From assembly GCA_964343835.1 (NCBI GenBank), contig CAYFKR010000010.1:1-64000 (forward strand): DNA of 64,000 nucleotides. Reading direction: 5' to 3'. The notes under the pieces were generated by a model that did not search any database, was not told where the DNA came from, and saw only the letters and a program-made list of their open reading frames with translations. Shown one piece after another: positions 50,504 through 59,385 of the stretch; positions within the stretch are counted from its first letter, which is position 1; the number at the start of each line of letters is the position of its first letter. The position numbers and the translations under genes were made by a program. The DNA is from CALEMW01 sp964343835 (GTDB lineage Bacteria; Krumholzibacteriota; Krumholzibacteriia; LZORAL124-64-63).

Positions 50504-51831
50504 TGCTCGCCTCCCGAGAAGACGGTGTAGGTGACCTCGAGGTACGGAGACAGGTGCAGATGGCCCGTACCGAAGAACTGGAAGCGGGTCAGGTAGAACT
50601 CGGGATCGGAGAGCAGCTGATCCCAGCTGGAGAACATGTCCTCGCCGGCGTTGAGCATGAACGCCATCTCGGTGTCGTCCACGCCGTTGACGTGGCGCTG
50701 CACGGCCATGGTCACGTTGAACCCGAGCCAGGGCGCGGAGTCGCTGAGCAGTTCGGCCGGGTCGATGTTCGTGTTGCCTCCGAGCCCCAGCGCGACGCCC
50801 TCCAGGTCCTGGATCGCCAGGGTATCCACACCGGCGAGCACGGACAGGGGCACCTCGCTCAGGACCACGGACTCCGACGGGCCGTACCCGCCAGTGGTGT
50901 CCACGGCGCAGCGTACGACGGCGCGGTTCACGAGCACGTCCTCGGGCAGGCTCGAGAGGTCGAAGCGGAACCACGGCGATTCCCGCAGGTGGGTCCGCAT
51001 CATGAAGGGATCGGACAGGTCGCCGCCGGCCTCGTCCAGAACGTGGAAGGTACTGACGTCCTTGACCGGGGCGAGGCTGACGGTGACCGGTTCGAGGTCG
51101 TCGTCCAGATCGTCGACGGTGACCTGGAGGGTCACGCCGACCTTGGTGCCGGCCCATTCCTGGGGCATGGCCGTGTTGAGCTGGAGGTCACGCGAGGCGA
51201 AACCGAGCAGGCCGGGATCCGAACCGACGCCGGCCCGGATCATGATGTCCGCCCGGCCGTCCTCCAACCAGTCCAGGAAGATGTAATCGTGGAAATCCAC
51301 GAACGTCACGGCGCTGGTGCCGAACTCGTCGAAGAGGAACGCCGACGTGGCCGGCTCCGGCCCCGGGTAGGGGGACGTGTCGAGGGTGTCGGCCAGGGCC
51401 CACATCTCGATGTTCAGCTCGATCTCGGGGGTCAGGGTATCCTCCGGCGCATAGGCGTTCAGTCGGTAGAACGTCAACTGCGTCTCCTGGACCGTCGACG
51501 CGTTCACCGGAACGTCCACCCCGAGGGAATCCATGAACGCCGACAGGTCGTACGTCAGCAGGATCGACGACTCCACCCCGCCTTCGGCTCCGAGGTACAG
51601 GACCTCCGATTCGTCGAAGGGCACGTCGTCGTCCGTCAGGGTCACGGACCCGGACTGCGCGAAAGTCCTCACCGTCACCGCCACCGGATCCTCGAGATCC
51701 AGCTCCGGGGGGATGGTCGCGCCGACGGGATTCGGCTCGTCGCTCGTGCAGCCGCCGACGAACTGGAACACGACGGCCAGCAGGGCCACCGCGGCCAGGG
51801 CGCCGCCGCGTCGCGGATCGAGATGAGTCAT
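50500..51831 (-). CDS. Large lipoprotein of unknown function, DNRLRE-like
   Basis: A 443-residue lipoprotein (lipobox FVGGC, Cys ~28). The body has two similar halves: EVLYLGAEGGVESSILLTYD followed by a strand-rich stretch, and later SPWFRFDLSSLPEDVLVNRA. The pattern resembles DNRLRE-type beta domains seen on secreted proteins. The pairing with a barrel and a TPR lipoprotein in one operon suggests a surface assembly. AGGAGAAC precedes ATG 51831, and a good promoter is just upstream. Confidence 0.6.
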   Translation of the reverse strand: MTHLDPRRGGALAAVALLAVVFQFVGGCTSDEPNPVGATIPPELDLEDPVAVTVRTFAQSGSVTLTDDDVPFDESEVLYLGAEGGVESSILLTYDLSAFMDSLGVDVPVNASTVQETQLTFYRLNAYAPEDTLTPEIELNIEMWALADTLDTSPYPGPEPATSAFLFDEFGTSAVTFVDFHDYIFLDWLEDGRADIMIRAGVGSDPGLLGFASRDLQLNTAMPQEWAGTKVGVTLQVTVDDLDDDLEPVTVSLAPVKDVSTFHVLDEAGGDLSDPFMMRTHLRESPWFRFDLSSLPEDVLVNRAVVRCAVDTTGGYGPSESVVLSEVPLSVLAGVDTLAIQDLEGVALGLGGNTNIDPAELLSDSAPWLGFNVTMAVQRHVNGVDDTEMAFMLNAGEDMFSSWDQLLSDPEFYLTRFQFFGTGHLHLSPYLEVTYTVFSGGEQ

Positions 51832-51870
51832 CCGTTCTCCTCGCATGGTTCGCATGATGGAAGCGGGCGG

Positions 51871-51899
51871 ATCTTAGGGAGCGAGGGCGGCCGCGTCAA
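51871..51899 (-). promoter_or_regulatory. Promoter of the lipoprotein-barrel-TPR operon
   Basis: TTGACG (51894-51899), 17-base spacer, TAAGAT (51871-51876) on the minus strand, about 40 bases before the lipoprotein start. Confidence 0.6.
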
Positions 51900-51924
51900 G
51901 GCGGGCCGGCCCGACCGCGCCTGA

Positions 51925-52338
51925 TCACTCCTCCGCCGGCTTCCTGCGAGCGGCCAGGCTCACGCGCCGGAAACCGCTCGACTTGATGATGTCCATGAGC
52001 TCCACCACGCTGCCGTGGCGGCTGTCCCGGTCGGCGCGCAGCACGAGCCGGTCGTCGCCGGTGGTGGCCTGGAGCTGACGCAGGGCCGGAGCCAGGGCGC
52101 CGTCGGCCACCTCGACGCCGTTCAGGTACACGGCGCCGTCGTCGGTCAGGTAGAGCACGGCCGGTCCCTCCTCCACCTCCTGGACGGCGCTGGCGCTGGG
52201 CAGGTCCAGGCTGATGGCCGGCTGGGTCTTGAAGGTCGAGGACACGAGCACGAAGATCAGCAGCAGGAACATCACGTCGATCAGGGACGTGACGTTGATG
52301 ATGACCCGTCGGTCCTTGCGGGGGGGCGCGAAATCCAT
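51925..52338 (-). CDS. exbD: ExbD/TolR family biopolymer transporter
   Basis: A 137-residue protein with one membrane helix carrying the proton-relay aspartate (INVTSLIDVMFLLLIFVLVS) and a periplasmic domain (YLTDDGAVYLNGVEVADG, DDRLVLRADRDSRHGSVVEL). It works with ExbB to power TonB or TolA from proton-motive force. It follows exbB by one base. Confidence 0.92.
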   Translation of the reverse strand: MDFAPPRKDRRVIINVTSLIDVMFLLLIFVLVSSTFKTQPAISLDLPSASAVQEVEEGPAVLYLTDDGAVYLNGVEVADGALAPALRQLQATTGDDRLVLRADRDSRHGSVVELMDIIKSSGFRRVSLAARRKPAEE

Positions 52339-52339
52339 C

Positions 52340-52963
52340 TCAGGCCTCCGCCCCGGCGCCGCGCCGACGGCGCAGCTTGTCCAGCAGGGCCGAGGCGTAC
52401 TGCTCCATCTCGAAGACGATGGCGTCGGCCCTCCCCTGCAGCCAGTGATGGGCCACCAGGGTCGGGATGCCGATGATCAGGCCGGCGGCCGTGGTGACCA
52501 TGGCCTCGGAGATGCCGCCCGAGAGCACCTCGGGCTGCCCGAGCCCGGCGTCGCTGACCACGGCGAAGACGCGGATCATGCCCGTCACCGTACCCAGCAG
52601 CCCCAGCAGCGGCGCCACGGCGGCCACCGTCTCCAGCACGTTCAGGTAGCGGTTCAGGCGCACGGCCTCCTGGCGGCCGGTCTCCTGCAGCACGTCGCGC
52701 ACGATCTGCCAGTCGGCGTCGGCGTGGTCCAGCCCCGCCCGCACGATGGTGGCGAAGGGCCCCGGCCGCCGGTCGCAGATGGCGTACGCCACCCCGAAAT
52801 CGGCGCCGGCCTCGAGGGTCTCGACCGCCTGGGCCACCTCGGGATACAGCACCCCGCCCCGGCGCAGCGAGATCGCCCGCTCGATGAACACGGCCAGCCC
52901 CACCACGGAGCACAGCCCCAGCGGGATCATCATGACGTTGCCTGCGCGGATCAACTCCCACAT
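52340..52963 (-). CDS. exbB: MotA/TolQ/ExbB proton channel protein
   Basis: A 207-residue protein with three membrane helices: MMIPLGLCSVVGLAVFIERA near the start, then LETVAAVAPLLGLLGTVTGM and SEAMVTTAAGLIIGIPTLVA, the last two being the hallmark TolQ/ExbB channel helices. It is first in exbB-exbD, downstream of a tonB gene on the same strand; the three form an energising unit. Confidence 0.92.
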   Translation of the reverse strand: MWELIRAGNVMMIPLGLCSVVGLAVFIERAISLRRGGVLYPEVAQAVETLEAGADFGVAYAICDRRPGPFATIVRAGLDHADADWQIVRDVLQETGRQEAVRLNRYLNVLETVAAVAPLLGLLGTVTGMIRVFAVVSDAGLGQPEVLSGGISEAMVTTAAGLIIGIPTLVAHHWLQGRADAIVFEMEQYASALLDKLRRRRGAGAEA

Positions 52964-53006
52964 GCGGGTTCTTCCCTTCGTTCGTTCCGGTCTTCGCGTT
53001 CGATGT

Positions 53007-54107
53007 TCATCGGGGGCGCCGTCGTCGGTCGGGGCGCTCCTGGGGGCTCCTGGCGGGCGCGGTCATCTCCTCGAGGGGAGTGTAGAGGAGCCCCAGTTCC
53101 AGGACAAGCCGGTCCTCCGGGAAGTCCGGCGGCAGCGGCGCGAAGGGCGCGGTGGCCCGCAGCGCCGCGGTACTGGCCTGGTGCAGGGACTCGTGCCCCA
53201 CCCGTTCGATCACCTCGAGCCCGCCGATCGTGCCGTCGGGTTCCACCACCAGCCGCAGGATCGTCTTGCCGTCGATCACGCCCAGCCGGTAGGCGTAGGG
53301 CGGGATCCAGTGGGGCAGGAAATCCTGCTTGAAGTTCTCGAGCCAGGGGGCGAAGTCCCAGGACAGGGTGTTGAGCCGGAACTCGCCGAACTGGATCATG
53401 TTGCCGCCGCTCGAGGCGGCGGTCTGGTCGTAGTCGAAGGTCGGGTCGCCGGAAACGCCGCCGCTGTCGTCGAGGATCGAAGGGGGCGCGTCCGGACGCA
53501 GGTCCACGAGCTCCGGGGCGGTGGCGGCCTCCTCGGCCGGTTCCTCGGCCTCGCCGTCGGTGTCGGCCTCGCCGTCCTCGGCGCCCGGTGCGGTGTCGCC
53601 CTCGTCCTCCGGGGGCGCCTCGCTGCCCCGCTCGTCCACGGCGTCGCTGCCGCGGCCGGCGTCCAGGTCCTCCCCTTCGCCGTCGCGGGACTCGGGGGTC
53701 TCCAGCATGGCCAGGCCGCCCTCGGGGGCGCCGCCGCGATGGGCGGAGATGGCCACCTGGTCCACCTCGGATGCACGCTCGGTGCCGGGTCGGCCGTCGT
53801 CGCCGCCTTCCAGCAGGTCGGCGGCCCGGCTGTCGTTCAGGGCCAGGAAGTCGGGGTTCTCCGGGGGGGCCTCGGCCGCATGGCGGTCCGGCACGCTGGT
53901 GTACTCGGTGGGCCTGTCGGGTTCGAGCCAGGGCTCGTCGGCGTCCTCGAAGACGATCTCCACCTGGTCGTCAGGCTCCTGCGTCCTCCTGACCACGTCC
54001 CCGTCGGGAGCGCCGATCAGGTCCGCGTTCCACAGCGGCACCATCACGGCGGCATGCAGCAGCAGCGAGGCCAGGAAAGCCAGGACGAAGAGGTGGCGGC
54101 GCTGCAC
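53007..54107 (-). CDS. tonB: TonB family protein with long acidic spacer
   Basis: A 366-residue energy transducer. The N-terminal membrane helix (HLFVLAFLASLLLHAAVMVP) contains the His near the helix end typical of TonB/TolA. About 180 residues of acidic, Gly/Glu/Asp-rich spacer follow, then a TonB-type C-terminal domain with IDGKTILRLVVEPDGTIGGL and ESLHQASTAALRATAPFAPL. AAGGAG five bases before GTG 54107 fixes the start; an ATG 22 codons upstream lacks a site. The fused basic tail is short. Confidence 0.85.
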   Translation of the reverse strand: MQRRHLFVLAFLASLLLHAAVMVPLWNADLIGAPDGDVVRRTQEPDDQVEIVFEDADEPWLEPDRPTEYTSVPDRHAAEAPPENPDFLALNDSRAADLLEGGDDGRPGTERASEVDQVAISAHRGGAPEGGLAMLETPESRDGEGEDLDAGRGSDAVDERGSEAPPEDEGDTAPGAEDGEADTDGEAEEPAEEAATAPELVDLRPDAPPSILDDSGGVSGDPTFDYDQTAASSGGNMIQFGEFRLNTLSWDFAPWLENFKQDFLPHWIPPYAYRLGVIDGKTILRLVVEPDGTIGGLEVIERVGHESLHQASTAALRATAPFAPLPPDFPEDRLVLELGLLYTPLEEMTAPARSPQERPDRRRRPR

Positions 54108-54187
54108 GGTTCTCCTTGACGGCGCGGGACGGTGACCGGATCCTGTGCGGACGGTCGACTCGCCGGCCGCCATCCCCGGAGTGCTCC

Positions 54188-55231
54188 ATGATGATACGAC
54201 AGGACGCCGCTGACAACCACGGCCCGGCGCCGGATCCCGCCGAGCTCGATGCGCGTGCCGCCGACGCCGTCGGCGAGCTGTGCCGTGGGGCCGCCCCCGG
54301 CACGGTGGACCTGGACGTCCCTCTCTCCCGGCTGACCACCTTCCGCATCGGCGGCCCCGCCTCGGCGGTGGCCCGTGTGCAAACGGCGGACGACGCCCGA
54401 CGGTTCCTGGATTTCTCGGGGGAACGCGGCATCGGCGCGGTCTGCCTCGGCGGCGGCAGCAACGTCCTCGCCGACGATAACGGTTTCTGCGGCCTGATCC
54501 TGCGCATGGAGATCGGGACCCTCGACTTCGGCCCCGGCACGGTCCGGGCCGGGGCGGGCCTCGTGTTCGACGATCTGGTGGTCCGTTCCCTGGAGGAGGG
54601 CCGACCGGCGTTCGCCTACGCGTCGGGCATTCCGGGCAGCCTGGGGGGCGCAGTGGTGGGCAATGCCGGCTGCTACGGCCACGAGATCGGGGAATCGGTC
54701 CTGGAGGCCACCGTGCTGCGGGCGGACGGCCGCATCGAGACGGTGGGCCCCGCGGACCTGGGGTTCGTCTACCGCTCCTCGGCCCTCAAGGGGAAGCGGG
54801 ACATCCTGCTGGACGTCCTGCTGCGCGCCGAGCCGGGCGACACGACCGACGCGGAGCGGCTGCGCGCCGAGCACCTGGCCGACCGCCGCAGGAAGCATCC
54901 GGTGGACGAGCCCTGCGCCGGCAGCTATTTCCAGAACCTGCCCGCGGAGCCCCCCGGCGGACGACGCCGGGCCGCCGGGGCCCTGCTGGACGCCCTGGGC
55001 GCCCGGGGCTGGCGGGTAGGCGACGCCGCCGTGTTCGCCAAGCACGCCAACATCATCGTGAACCTGGGCCGGGCCCGCTGTTCCGACGTCCTGGCCCTGG
55101 CGGCCCGCATGAAGGAAGCGGTGGCCACCGCCCACGGGGAGCGGCTGTCGGAAGAAGTCCGTCATCTGTCCCGATATCGGGCCTGGGACGGGTTTACGGT
55201 TGACACCGACGCGCCAAGACCAGACCTTTAA
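54188..55231 (+). CDS. murB: UDP-N-acetylenolpyruvoylglucosamine reductase
   Basis: The FAD enzyme forming UDP-MurNAc for peptidoglycan. The 347 residues include LSRLTTFRIGGPASAVARV, GGGSNVLADDNGFCGLIL, ASGIPGSLGGAVVGNAGCYG, FVYRSSALKG, the catalytic-serine region PCAGSYFQNLP and the closing SEEVRHLSRY with its glutamate. The layout fits the shorter type II enzyme, with an N-terminal extension of ~40 residues. Divergent from tonB. CGGAG precedes the ATG. Confidence 0.92.
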   Translation: MMIRQDAADNHGPAPDPAELDARAADAVGELCRGAAPGTVDLDVPLSRLTTFRIGGPASAVARVQTADDARRFLDFSGERGIGAVCLGGGSNVLADDNGFCGLILRMEIGTLDFGPGTVRAGAGLVFDDLVVRSLEEGRPAFAYASGIPGSLGGAVVGNAGCYGHEIGESVLEATVLRADGRIETVGPADLGFVYRSSALKGKRDILLDVLLRAEPGDTTDAERLRAEHLADRRRKHPVDEPCAGSYFQNLPAEPPGGRRRAAGALLDALGARGWRVGDAAVFAKHANIIVNLGRARCSDVLALAARMKEAVATAHGERLSEEVRHLSRYRAWDGFTVDTDAPRPDL

Positions 55232-55272
55232 AGCGATTGCCCCATGTGACAGACCGACCAGGAGTGCTGCCC

Positions 55273-56199
55273 ATGCCCCGGAGACTCATCGTCGCCCTCG
55301 TCTGCGCGCTGCTCTGCATCGCGGTCGCCGTCCAGGCCCAGGATACCGATCCCGCCGGCCAGACCACCGACCAGCCCGAAGGGCCGACGTTCAACCTGAA
55401 GCCCACGGCATCGTCGACCGAGTCGGTCTCGGAGCTGGACGAGGAAGATGCGTACGAGCCCATCATGCCCGAGCGCAACCTCGAGACCACCGTCACCCTC
55501 GGTTTCTGGGACCTGGCCACCACCCTGGTGTCCCACGACAACCTGATCTACAAGTACACGGACGAGGACACGTACTTCGGCGACGTGGTGCTGGAGGGCG
55601 AGAGCGCCTTCCACCCCCAGCTGCGGGTGAGCTACAACCTCTACCCCTGGTTCACGCTGGAGCCCTTCTTCGATCTGTCGGTCTCGGAGTACCAGTCCAC
55701 GATCCGCGACCCCCACTCCCTGACCAACAGCACCGAGGGCGGCGAGCTGACCCCGGTGGAGGAGCTGGGCGAGTACGACCGCGAAAAGCGCTCCAACATC
55801 ACGCTGGGCGGCGGCGTCAACGCCATGTTCTTCCCCTACGACTACGGCAACTTCGGCAAGGGCCGCTGGCACCCGTACGTCATCGGCGGCATCTCCCGCG
55901 TGTGGATGAGCATCAATTCCGACTACGTGGACGACTCGGCTGTCATGACCCGCTACTCCGGCGGCGCGGGCTTCCGCCTCATCGCCGACGACATGGTCAG
56001 CGTCCGCTTCGAGATGATGTACCACCACGCCAAGTTCCAGTTCGACCCGGCGTCGTCCTACATCACCCTGGACGAGGGCACGCGCGTGATCCCGGTCTAC
56101 GAGTACATTCCGGGCGAGGGCCAGACCGTGGTGGAGGAGTTCGGAGAGCAGACGCTGAACTCCATGAGCTGGGCCCTGGGCTTCACGGCTACCTTCTGA
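55273..56199 (+). CDS. Predicted outer-membrane beta-barrel protein
   Basis: A 308-residue protein with a signal peptide (VALVCALLCIAVAVQAQ), an acidic linker, and a strand-rich body. The body has typical barrel turns (TVTLGFWDLATTL, QLRVSYNLYPWFTLEPFFDL, PYVIGGISRVWMSINSD) and ends in a phenylalanine (LGFTATF). It may be an OmpW- or OmpA-like eight-stranded barrel with long loops; no family motif is decisive. AGGAG precedes ATG 55273. A strong terminator follows. Confidence 0.6.
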   Translation: MPRRLIVALVCALLCIAVAVQAQDTDPAGQTTDQPEGPTFNLKPTASSTESVSELDEEDAYEPIMPERNLETTVTLGFWDLATTLVSHDNLIYKYTDEDTYFGDVVLEGESAFHPQLRVSYNLYPWFTLEPFFDLSVSEYQSTIRDPHSLTNSTEGGELTPVEELGEYDREKRSNITLGGGVNAMFFPYDYGNFGKGRWHPYVIGGISRVWMSINSDYVDDSAVMTRYSGGAGFRLIADDMVSVRFEMMYHHAKFQFDPASSYITLDEGTRVIPVYEYIPGEGQTVVEEFGEQTLNSMSWALGFTATF

Positions 56200-56211
56200 T
56201 CCATGATCTGA

Positions 56212-57777
56212 TCAGCCGCCGACCGCTTCCCTGCGGGGGCCCGCTCCATCGGAGCCGGCCCCCGTTTCCGACAGCACCGCCTCCCTCCGCCACCCCAGCG
56301 CCGTGGCCGCATCCCGACGCCTGGCCACGGGCCGACCGTCCAGGGCCGCCACCGTCCGCGCCACGCGGGCGCACCTCAGCAACGACCGCACCGAGAGGTG
56401 GAGCCCGTCGCGGGCCTCGTCCAGGAGCCGCCTGGCCCTCGGCGAGAGACGCTGCCGGACGGCGGCGAGGTCGTGCCCTGGGCCGGCCGTCGCCAGCACG
56501 TCGCGGGCGAGGGTGACGGCGGCCGCAGCCTCCGCCACCGTCCGTCCGGGATCGGTGCCGCCGGCGTCCGTGAGCGAGGCGGTGTCCTCGTCCACCTCGG
56601 CGAACAGGTCGATCCGGTCGAGCAGGGGGCCGGACAGCCTGGCCCGATGGCGAGCCGCGACCGCGGGCGGGCACGAGCAGGTCCGGCGGCGACTGCCCAG
56701 CCACCCGCACCGGCACGGATTCATGGCCGCCAGCAGCTGGAAACGGGCCGGCCACTCCCTCACGCCGCCCCCTCGCGACACGGCCAGCCGGCCCTCCTCG
56801 AGGGGTTCGCGCAACGCGTCCAGCACGCCCGGAGCGAACTCCGTCAGCTCGTCCAGGAACAGCACGCCCCGATGGGCCAGGGTGACCTCACCGGGGCGCA
56901 GTCCCGCACCGCCCCCGACCAGTCCGGCCCTGGTCACGGTGTGGTGGGGAGCCCGGAACGGCGGCGACGGCCGCTCGGGCAGGCCCCCCGGCTCCCTCGC
57001 CCCCAGGGCGCCGGTGATCCGCAGCACCTCCAGAGCCGACGGCGTGTCCAGCGGCGGCGTCAGGGCCCCCACGGCGCGGCAGAGCCGCGTCTTGCCGCTG
57101 CCCGGCGGCCCCACCAGCAGCATGTTGTGACGTCCGGCGACGGCGACCAGGGCGAGGTGTCGGCGTCCGGGTGGTACGACCGCGAGGAACGCCGCCGCCG
57201 CCGCTGCCGCGTCGCGAGAACGAGGCAGCGGTCGGCCGCCGTCCCGCCACGGGGGCTCCCCCTTCCCCTCGTGCCAGGCCCTGACCTCGGCGAGAGTGCC
57301 GGCTCCGGCCACGCGAATCCCGTGGACGAGGCGGGCCTCTTCACGCTGGTCCGCCGGCACGACGAACCGGGTCGCCCCGCCGGCCGCCAGGGCCTGGACC
57401 ATGGCCAGCAGGCCCCGCACGGGCCGCAGTTCTCCCGACAGCCCCAGCTCGCCCAGGTGGACGGTGTCGGCGGGCACGGCGCTCCGCCCCCGCTCCCCCG
57501 CACCACTGAGGACCGCCCCCACGGCCACGGCCAGGTCCAGCGACGCCCCGTCCTTGCGCACCTCCGCCGGCGCCAGGTTCACCACCACGCGACCCCGGGG
57601 CCAGCCGCCGCCGCTGTTGCGCACGGCGCTCATCACCCGTTCACGGCTCTCCCGCACCGCGGCGCAGGGCAAGCCCACCATCTGGAAACCGGGCAGTCCC
57701 CGCCCCGCGTCCACCTCGACCCTCACGGGGTATCCGTCGATCCCGTCCACCGCTCCGCTGCGAACCGCAACCACCAT
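56212..57777 (-). CDS. comM: YifB/ComM family Mg-chelatase-like AAA+ ATPase
   Basis: A 521-residue member of the ComM helicase family, which promotes branch migration in natural transformation. It has the N-terminal Lon-protease-like domain (GYPVRVEVDAGRGLPGFQMV, GELGLSGELRPVRGLLAM), Walker A LLVGPPGSGKTRL, FRAPHHTVTRAGLVGGG, Walker B GVLFLDELTEF, a cysteine-rich insert CRCGWLGSRRRTCSCPP, and a C-terminal SARAFHRLLRVARTIADL-like segment. No other competence genes are near. Confidence 0.9.
   Translation of the reverse strand: MVVAVRSGAVDGIDGYPVRVEVDAGRGLPGFQMVGLPCAAVRESRERVMSAVRNSGGGWPRGRVVVNLAPAEVRKDGASLDLAVAVGAVLSGAGERGRSAVPADTVHLGELGLSGELRPVRGLLAMVQALAAGGATRFVVPADQREEARLVHGIRVAGAGTLAEVRAWHEGKGEPPWRDGGRPLPRSRDAAAAAAAFLAVVPPGRRHLALVAVAGRHNMLLVGPPGSGKTRLCRAVGALTPPLDTPSALEVLRITGALGAREPGGLPERPSPPFRAPHHTVTRAGLVGGGAGLRPGEVTLAHRGVLFLDELTEFAPGVLDALREPLEEGRLAVSRGGGVREWPARFQLLAAMNPCRCGWLGSRRRTCSCPPAVAARHRARLSGPLLDRIDLFAEVDEDTASLTDAGGTDPGRTVAEAAAAVTLARDVLATAGPGHDLAAVRQRLSPRARRLLDEARDGLHLSVRSLLRCARVARTVAALDGRPVARRRDAATALGWRREAVLSETGAGSDGAGPRREAVGG
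56234..56264 (+). terminator. Intrinsic terminator after the beta-barrel gene
   Basis: CGGGGGCC and GGCCCCCG, extended past one mismatch by GCTCC and GGAGC, close around ATC and are followed by TTT. It lies within the 3' end of the convergent comM coding region. Confidence 0.6.
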
Positions 57778-57902
57778 GCCGCACCTCCCGGCACGCGGAG
57801 AGCGGGATCCGTACCGCGGCAGAGCAGGGAAACGGGCGGGCCGAACCGAAGGGGCGTCAACGCGGGAAGGCAGCGGGGTCGGTGGGCGTCACCGGAACGG
57901 AG

Positions 57903-57932
57903 ACGGCCCCCCGTCGCAGGACGGGAGGCCGT
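57903..57932. terminator. Hairpin downstream of the secreted paralog operon
   Basis: ACGGCC and CCCGTC pair with GACGGG and GGCCGT around GCAG, with one mismatch, in the 182-base gap between the paralog operon and comM. It lacks a T-run on the minus strand. Confidence 0.35.
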
Positions 57933-57940
57933 TGGGGGGC

Positions 57941-57960
57941 ATCGGACTCGGGAGTCCGAT
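57941..57960. terminator. Perfect hairpin overlapping the paralog stop codon
   Basis: ATCGGACT pairs with AGTCCGAT around a CGGG tetraloop. Its right arm includes the first base of the TGA of the paralog gene. It may act as a terminator or 3' stabiliser. Confidence 0.4.
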
Positions 57961-58661
57961 CAGCGGTACAGGTTCTTCAGCTCGCCGAAGGTCCGCTCCT
58001 CGTTGGGAGTAGGATCGTACGGGAAGATGATCTTGGTACCGAAGGCCAGGTCGTAGCCCGCGGGCACCGAGACGAAGAAGCTGGGCTCGGCGATGCCGGT
58101 GCCGGAGAACGTTCAGGCCGTCAGCGGGAAGCCGATGCCGATGAGCGTTCCCAGCTGGGAGCCGCCGGTCAGGTCGCAGAAGCCGATGCCGGCGCCCGTG
58201 TACCCGAAGCCGATGGGGTTGTCCAGGAGCATCTCCCAGCCGTCGTGGACCGACGCCTCGAGGATCATGGTGCCGTCGGTGATGGTGGCGGGATTCGCGT
58301 AGTCCGCCGCCGTACCGCCCACCAGGGCGTCTTCGTACATGCGGATGGTGCCGCCGACGAAGGTGTAGTCCTTGAGGCTGTTGATCATGTCCAGGTTGAA
58401 CATCGAGACCGACATGCCGGTGACGGCGATCGTGTACTCGTAGTTGGCGAAGTCCAGGGGCAGCGGCGTGGGCGCGCTGACCGGCAGGTTGCCGATGCCG
58501 TAGACCGTGTACGTGGAGCCGACCATGTCGGTGCCCATGTCGGTCATGGCGAAACCTTCGAACGTGAACTCGACCTGTCCCAGGACGGGGACGGCCGCGA
58601 CGAGCAGCAGCGCGATGAAGGCGGCGCTGATCATGTTGCGGGTCTTGATCTGCTTCATCAT
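57960..58661 (-). pseudogene. Secreted paralog A, interrupted by an in-frame UGA
   Basis: Reads MMKQIKTRN, then a signal peptide (AAFIALLLVAAVPVLGQ), then a strand-rich body with VGGTIRMYEDALVGG. At 58113-58115 there is a TGA after residue 182. The same frame continues for 50 codons (TFSGTGIAEPSFFVSVPAGY ... ERTFGELKNLYR) to a second TGA. The total of 233 residues matches neighbour B (235), and the downstream part aligns with B's C-terminus, so it is real coding sequence. Either this is a nonsense mutation or base error (e.g. Trp TGG to TGA), or the UGA is decoded, for example as selenocysteine. B does not have Cys at the site. Function unknown. Strong GGAGGAGGGCAC precedes the ATG. Confidence 0.7.
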
Positions 58662-58677
58662 GTGCCCTCCTCCCTTC

Positions 58678-59385
58678 CTAGCGGTACAGGTTCTTGAGGT
58701 CGCTGAACGTGCGGTCCTCGTTGGGGATGGTCGGATCGTAGTAGATCGAACCGTCGGCTTCGAAGTCGTAGCCCTCGGGGACGGTGGTGTCCACCTGCGC
58801 GCCCACCAGGCCGGCGATGGTCATGCCGTCCGGGTTGGCCAGGTAGTCGCCCAGCTCGCCGTAGTTGGTGCCGAGGGTGAAGGTGACGGCGCCCTGGTAG
58901 TTGCCCGAGCTGTTGGTGGTGTCCCAGGTCACGACGAACTGGGTGAACACGCCGCTCAGGTAGATGTCGCCGTCGCTGAAGGTGGAGATGGCATAGCCGT
59001 CCGGCGGATCCACGCCGTAGAAGGGCATGGTGTAGCCGGCGCTCAGGTACTCGTCGGCGATGATCTCGATGGTGCCGCCGGTGTAGTACACGCGGAACAC
59101 GCCGTTGCCGAGATCGATGGCCCCCTGGGAGACCAGGCCGTCGATGACCCAGGTGTACTCGAAGTCCGCGGTGCTCCACGTCAGCGGGTGGCTGATGTTG
59201 TCCACGAAACCGAGACCGGCCAGCACGTCGCCGGGGTTGGACGGCGGAAAGCCGACCACGCCGGGGGCGTTGTCCGATTCGTACATGTAGCCGATGGTGT
59301 TCATCACCTCGTAGCTCTGGGCGTTGGCCAGGCCGACGGTGCCGAACACGACCAGCGCGAGCGTGAGCAGTCGAAGTTGCGTCAT
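58678..59385 (-). CDS. Secreted paralog B, unknown function
   Basis: A 235-residue protein with a signal peptide (LLTLALVVFGTVGLANAQ) and a beta-rich body. YTGGTIEIIADEYLSAGY matches VGGTIRMYEDALVGG of paralog A. It ends YDPTIPNEDRTFSDLKNLYR, nearly the same tail as A. It lies 16 bases upstream of A on the same strand, so both are probably co-transcribed. The start codon at 59385 is preceded by a run of nine G (59387-59395 as C on the plus strand); an in-frame ATG lies just before the run. Family not recognised. Confidence 0.65.
   Translation of the reverse strand: MTQLRLLTLALVVFGTVGLANAQSYEVMNTIGYMYESDNAPGVVGFPPSNPGDVLAGLGFVDNISHPLTWSTADFEYTWVIDGLVSQGAIDLGNGVFRVYYTGGTIEIIADEYLSAGYTMPFYGVDPPDGYAISTFSDGDIYLSGVFTQFVVTWDTTNSSGNYQGAVTFTLGTNYGELGDYLANPDGMTIAGLVGAQVDTTVPEGYDFEADGSIYYDPTIPNEDRTFSDLKNLYR

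Noticed and set aside
57778..57959. A small gene between comM and the secreted paralogs
   Set aside because: No frame with a start and ribosome-binding site; the stretch is occupied by two hairpins.
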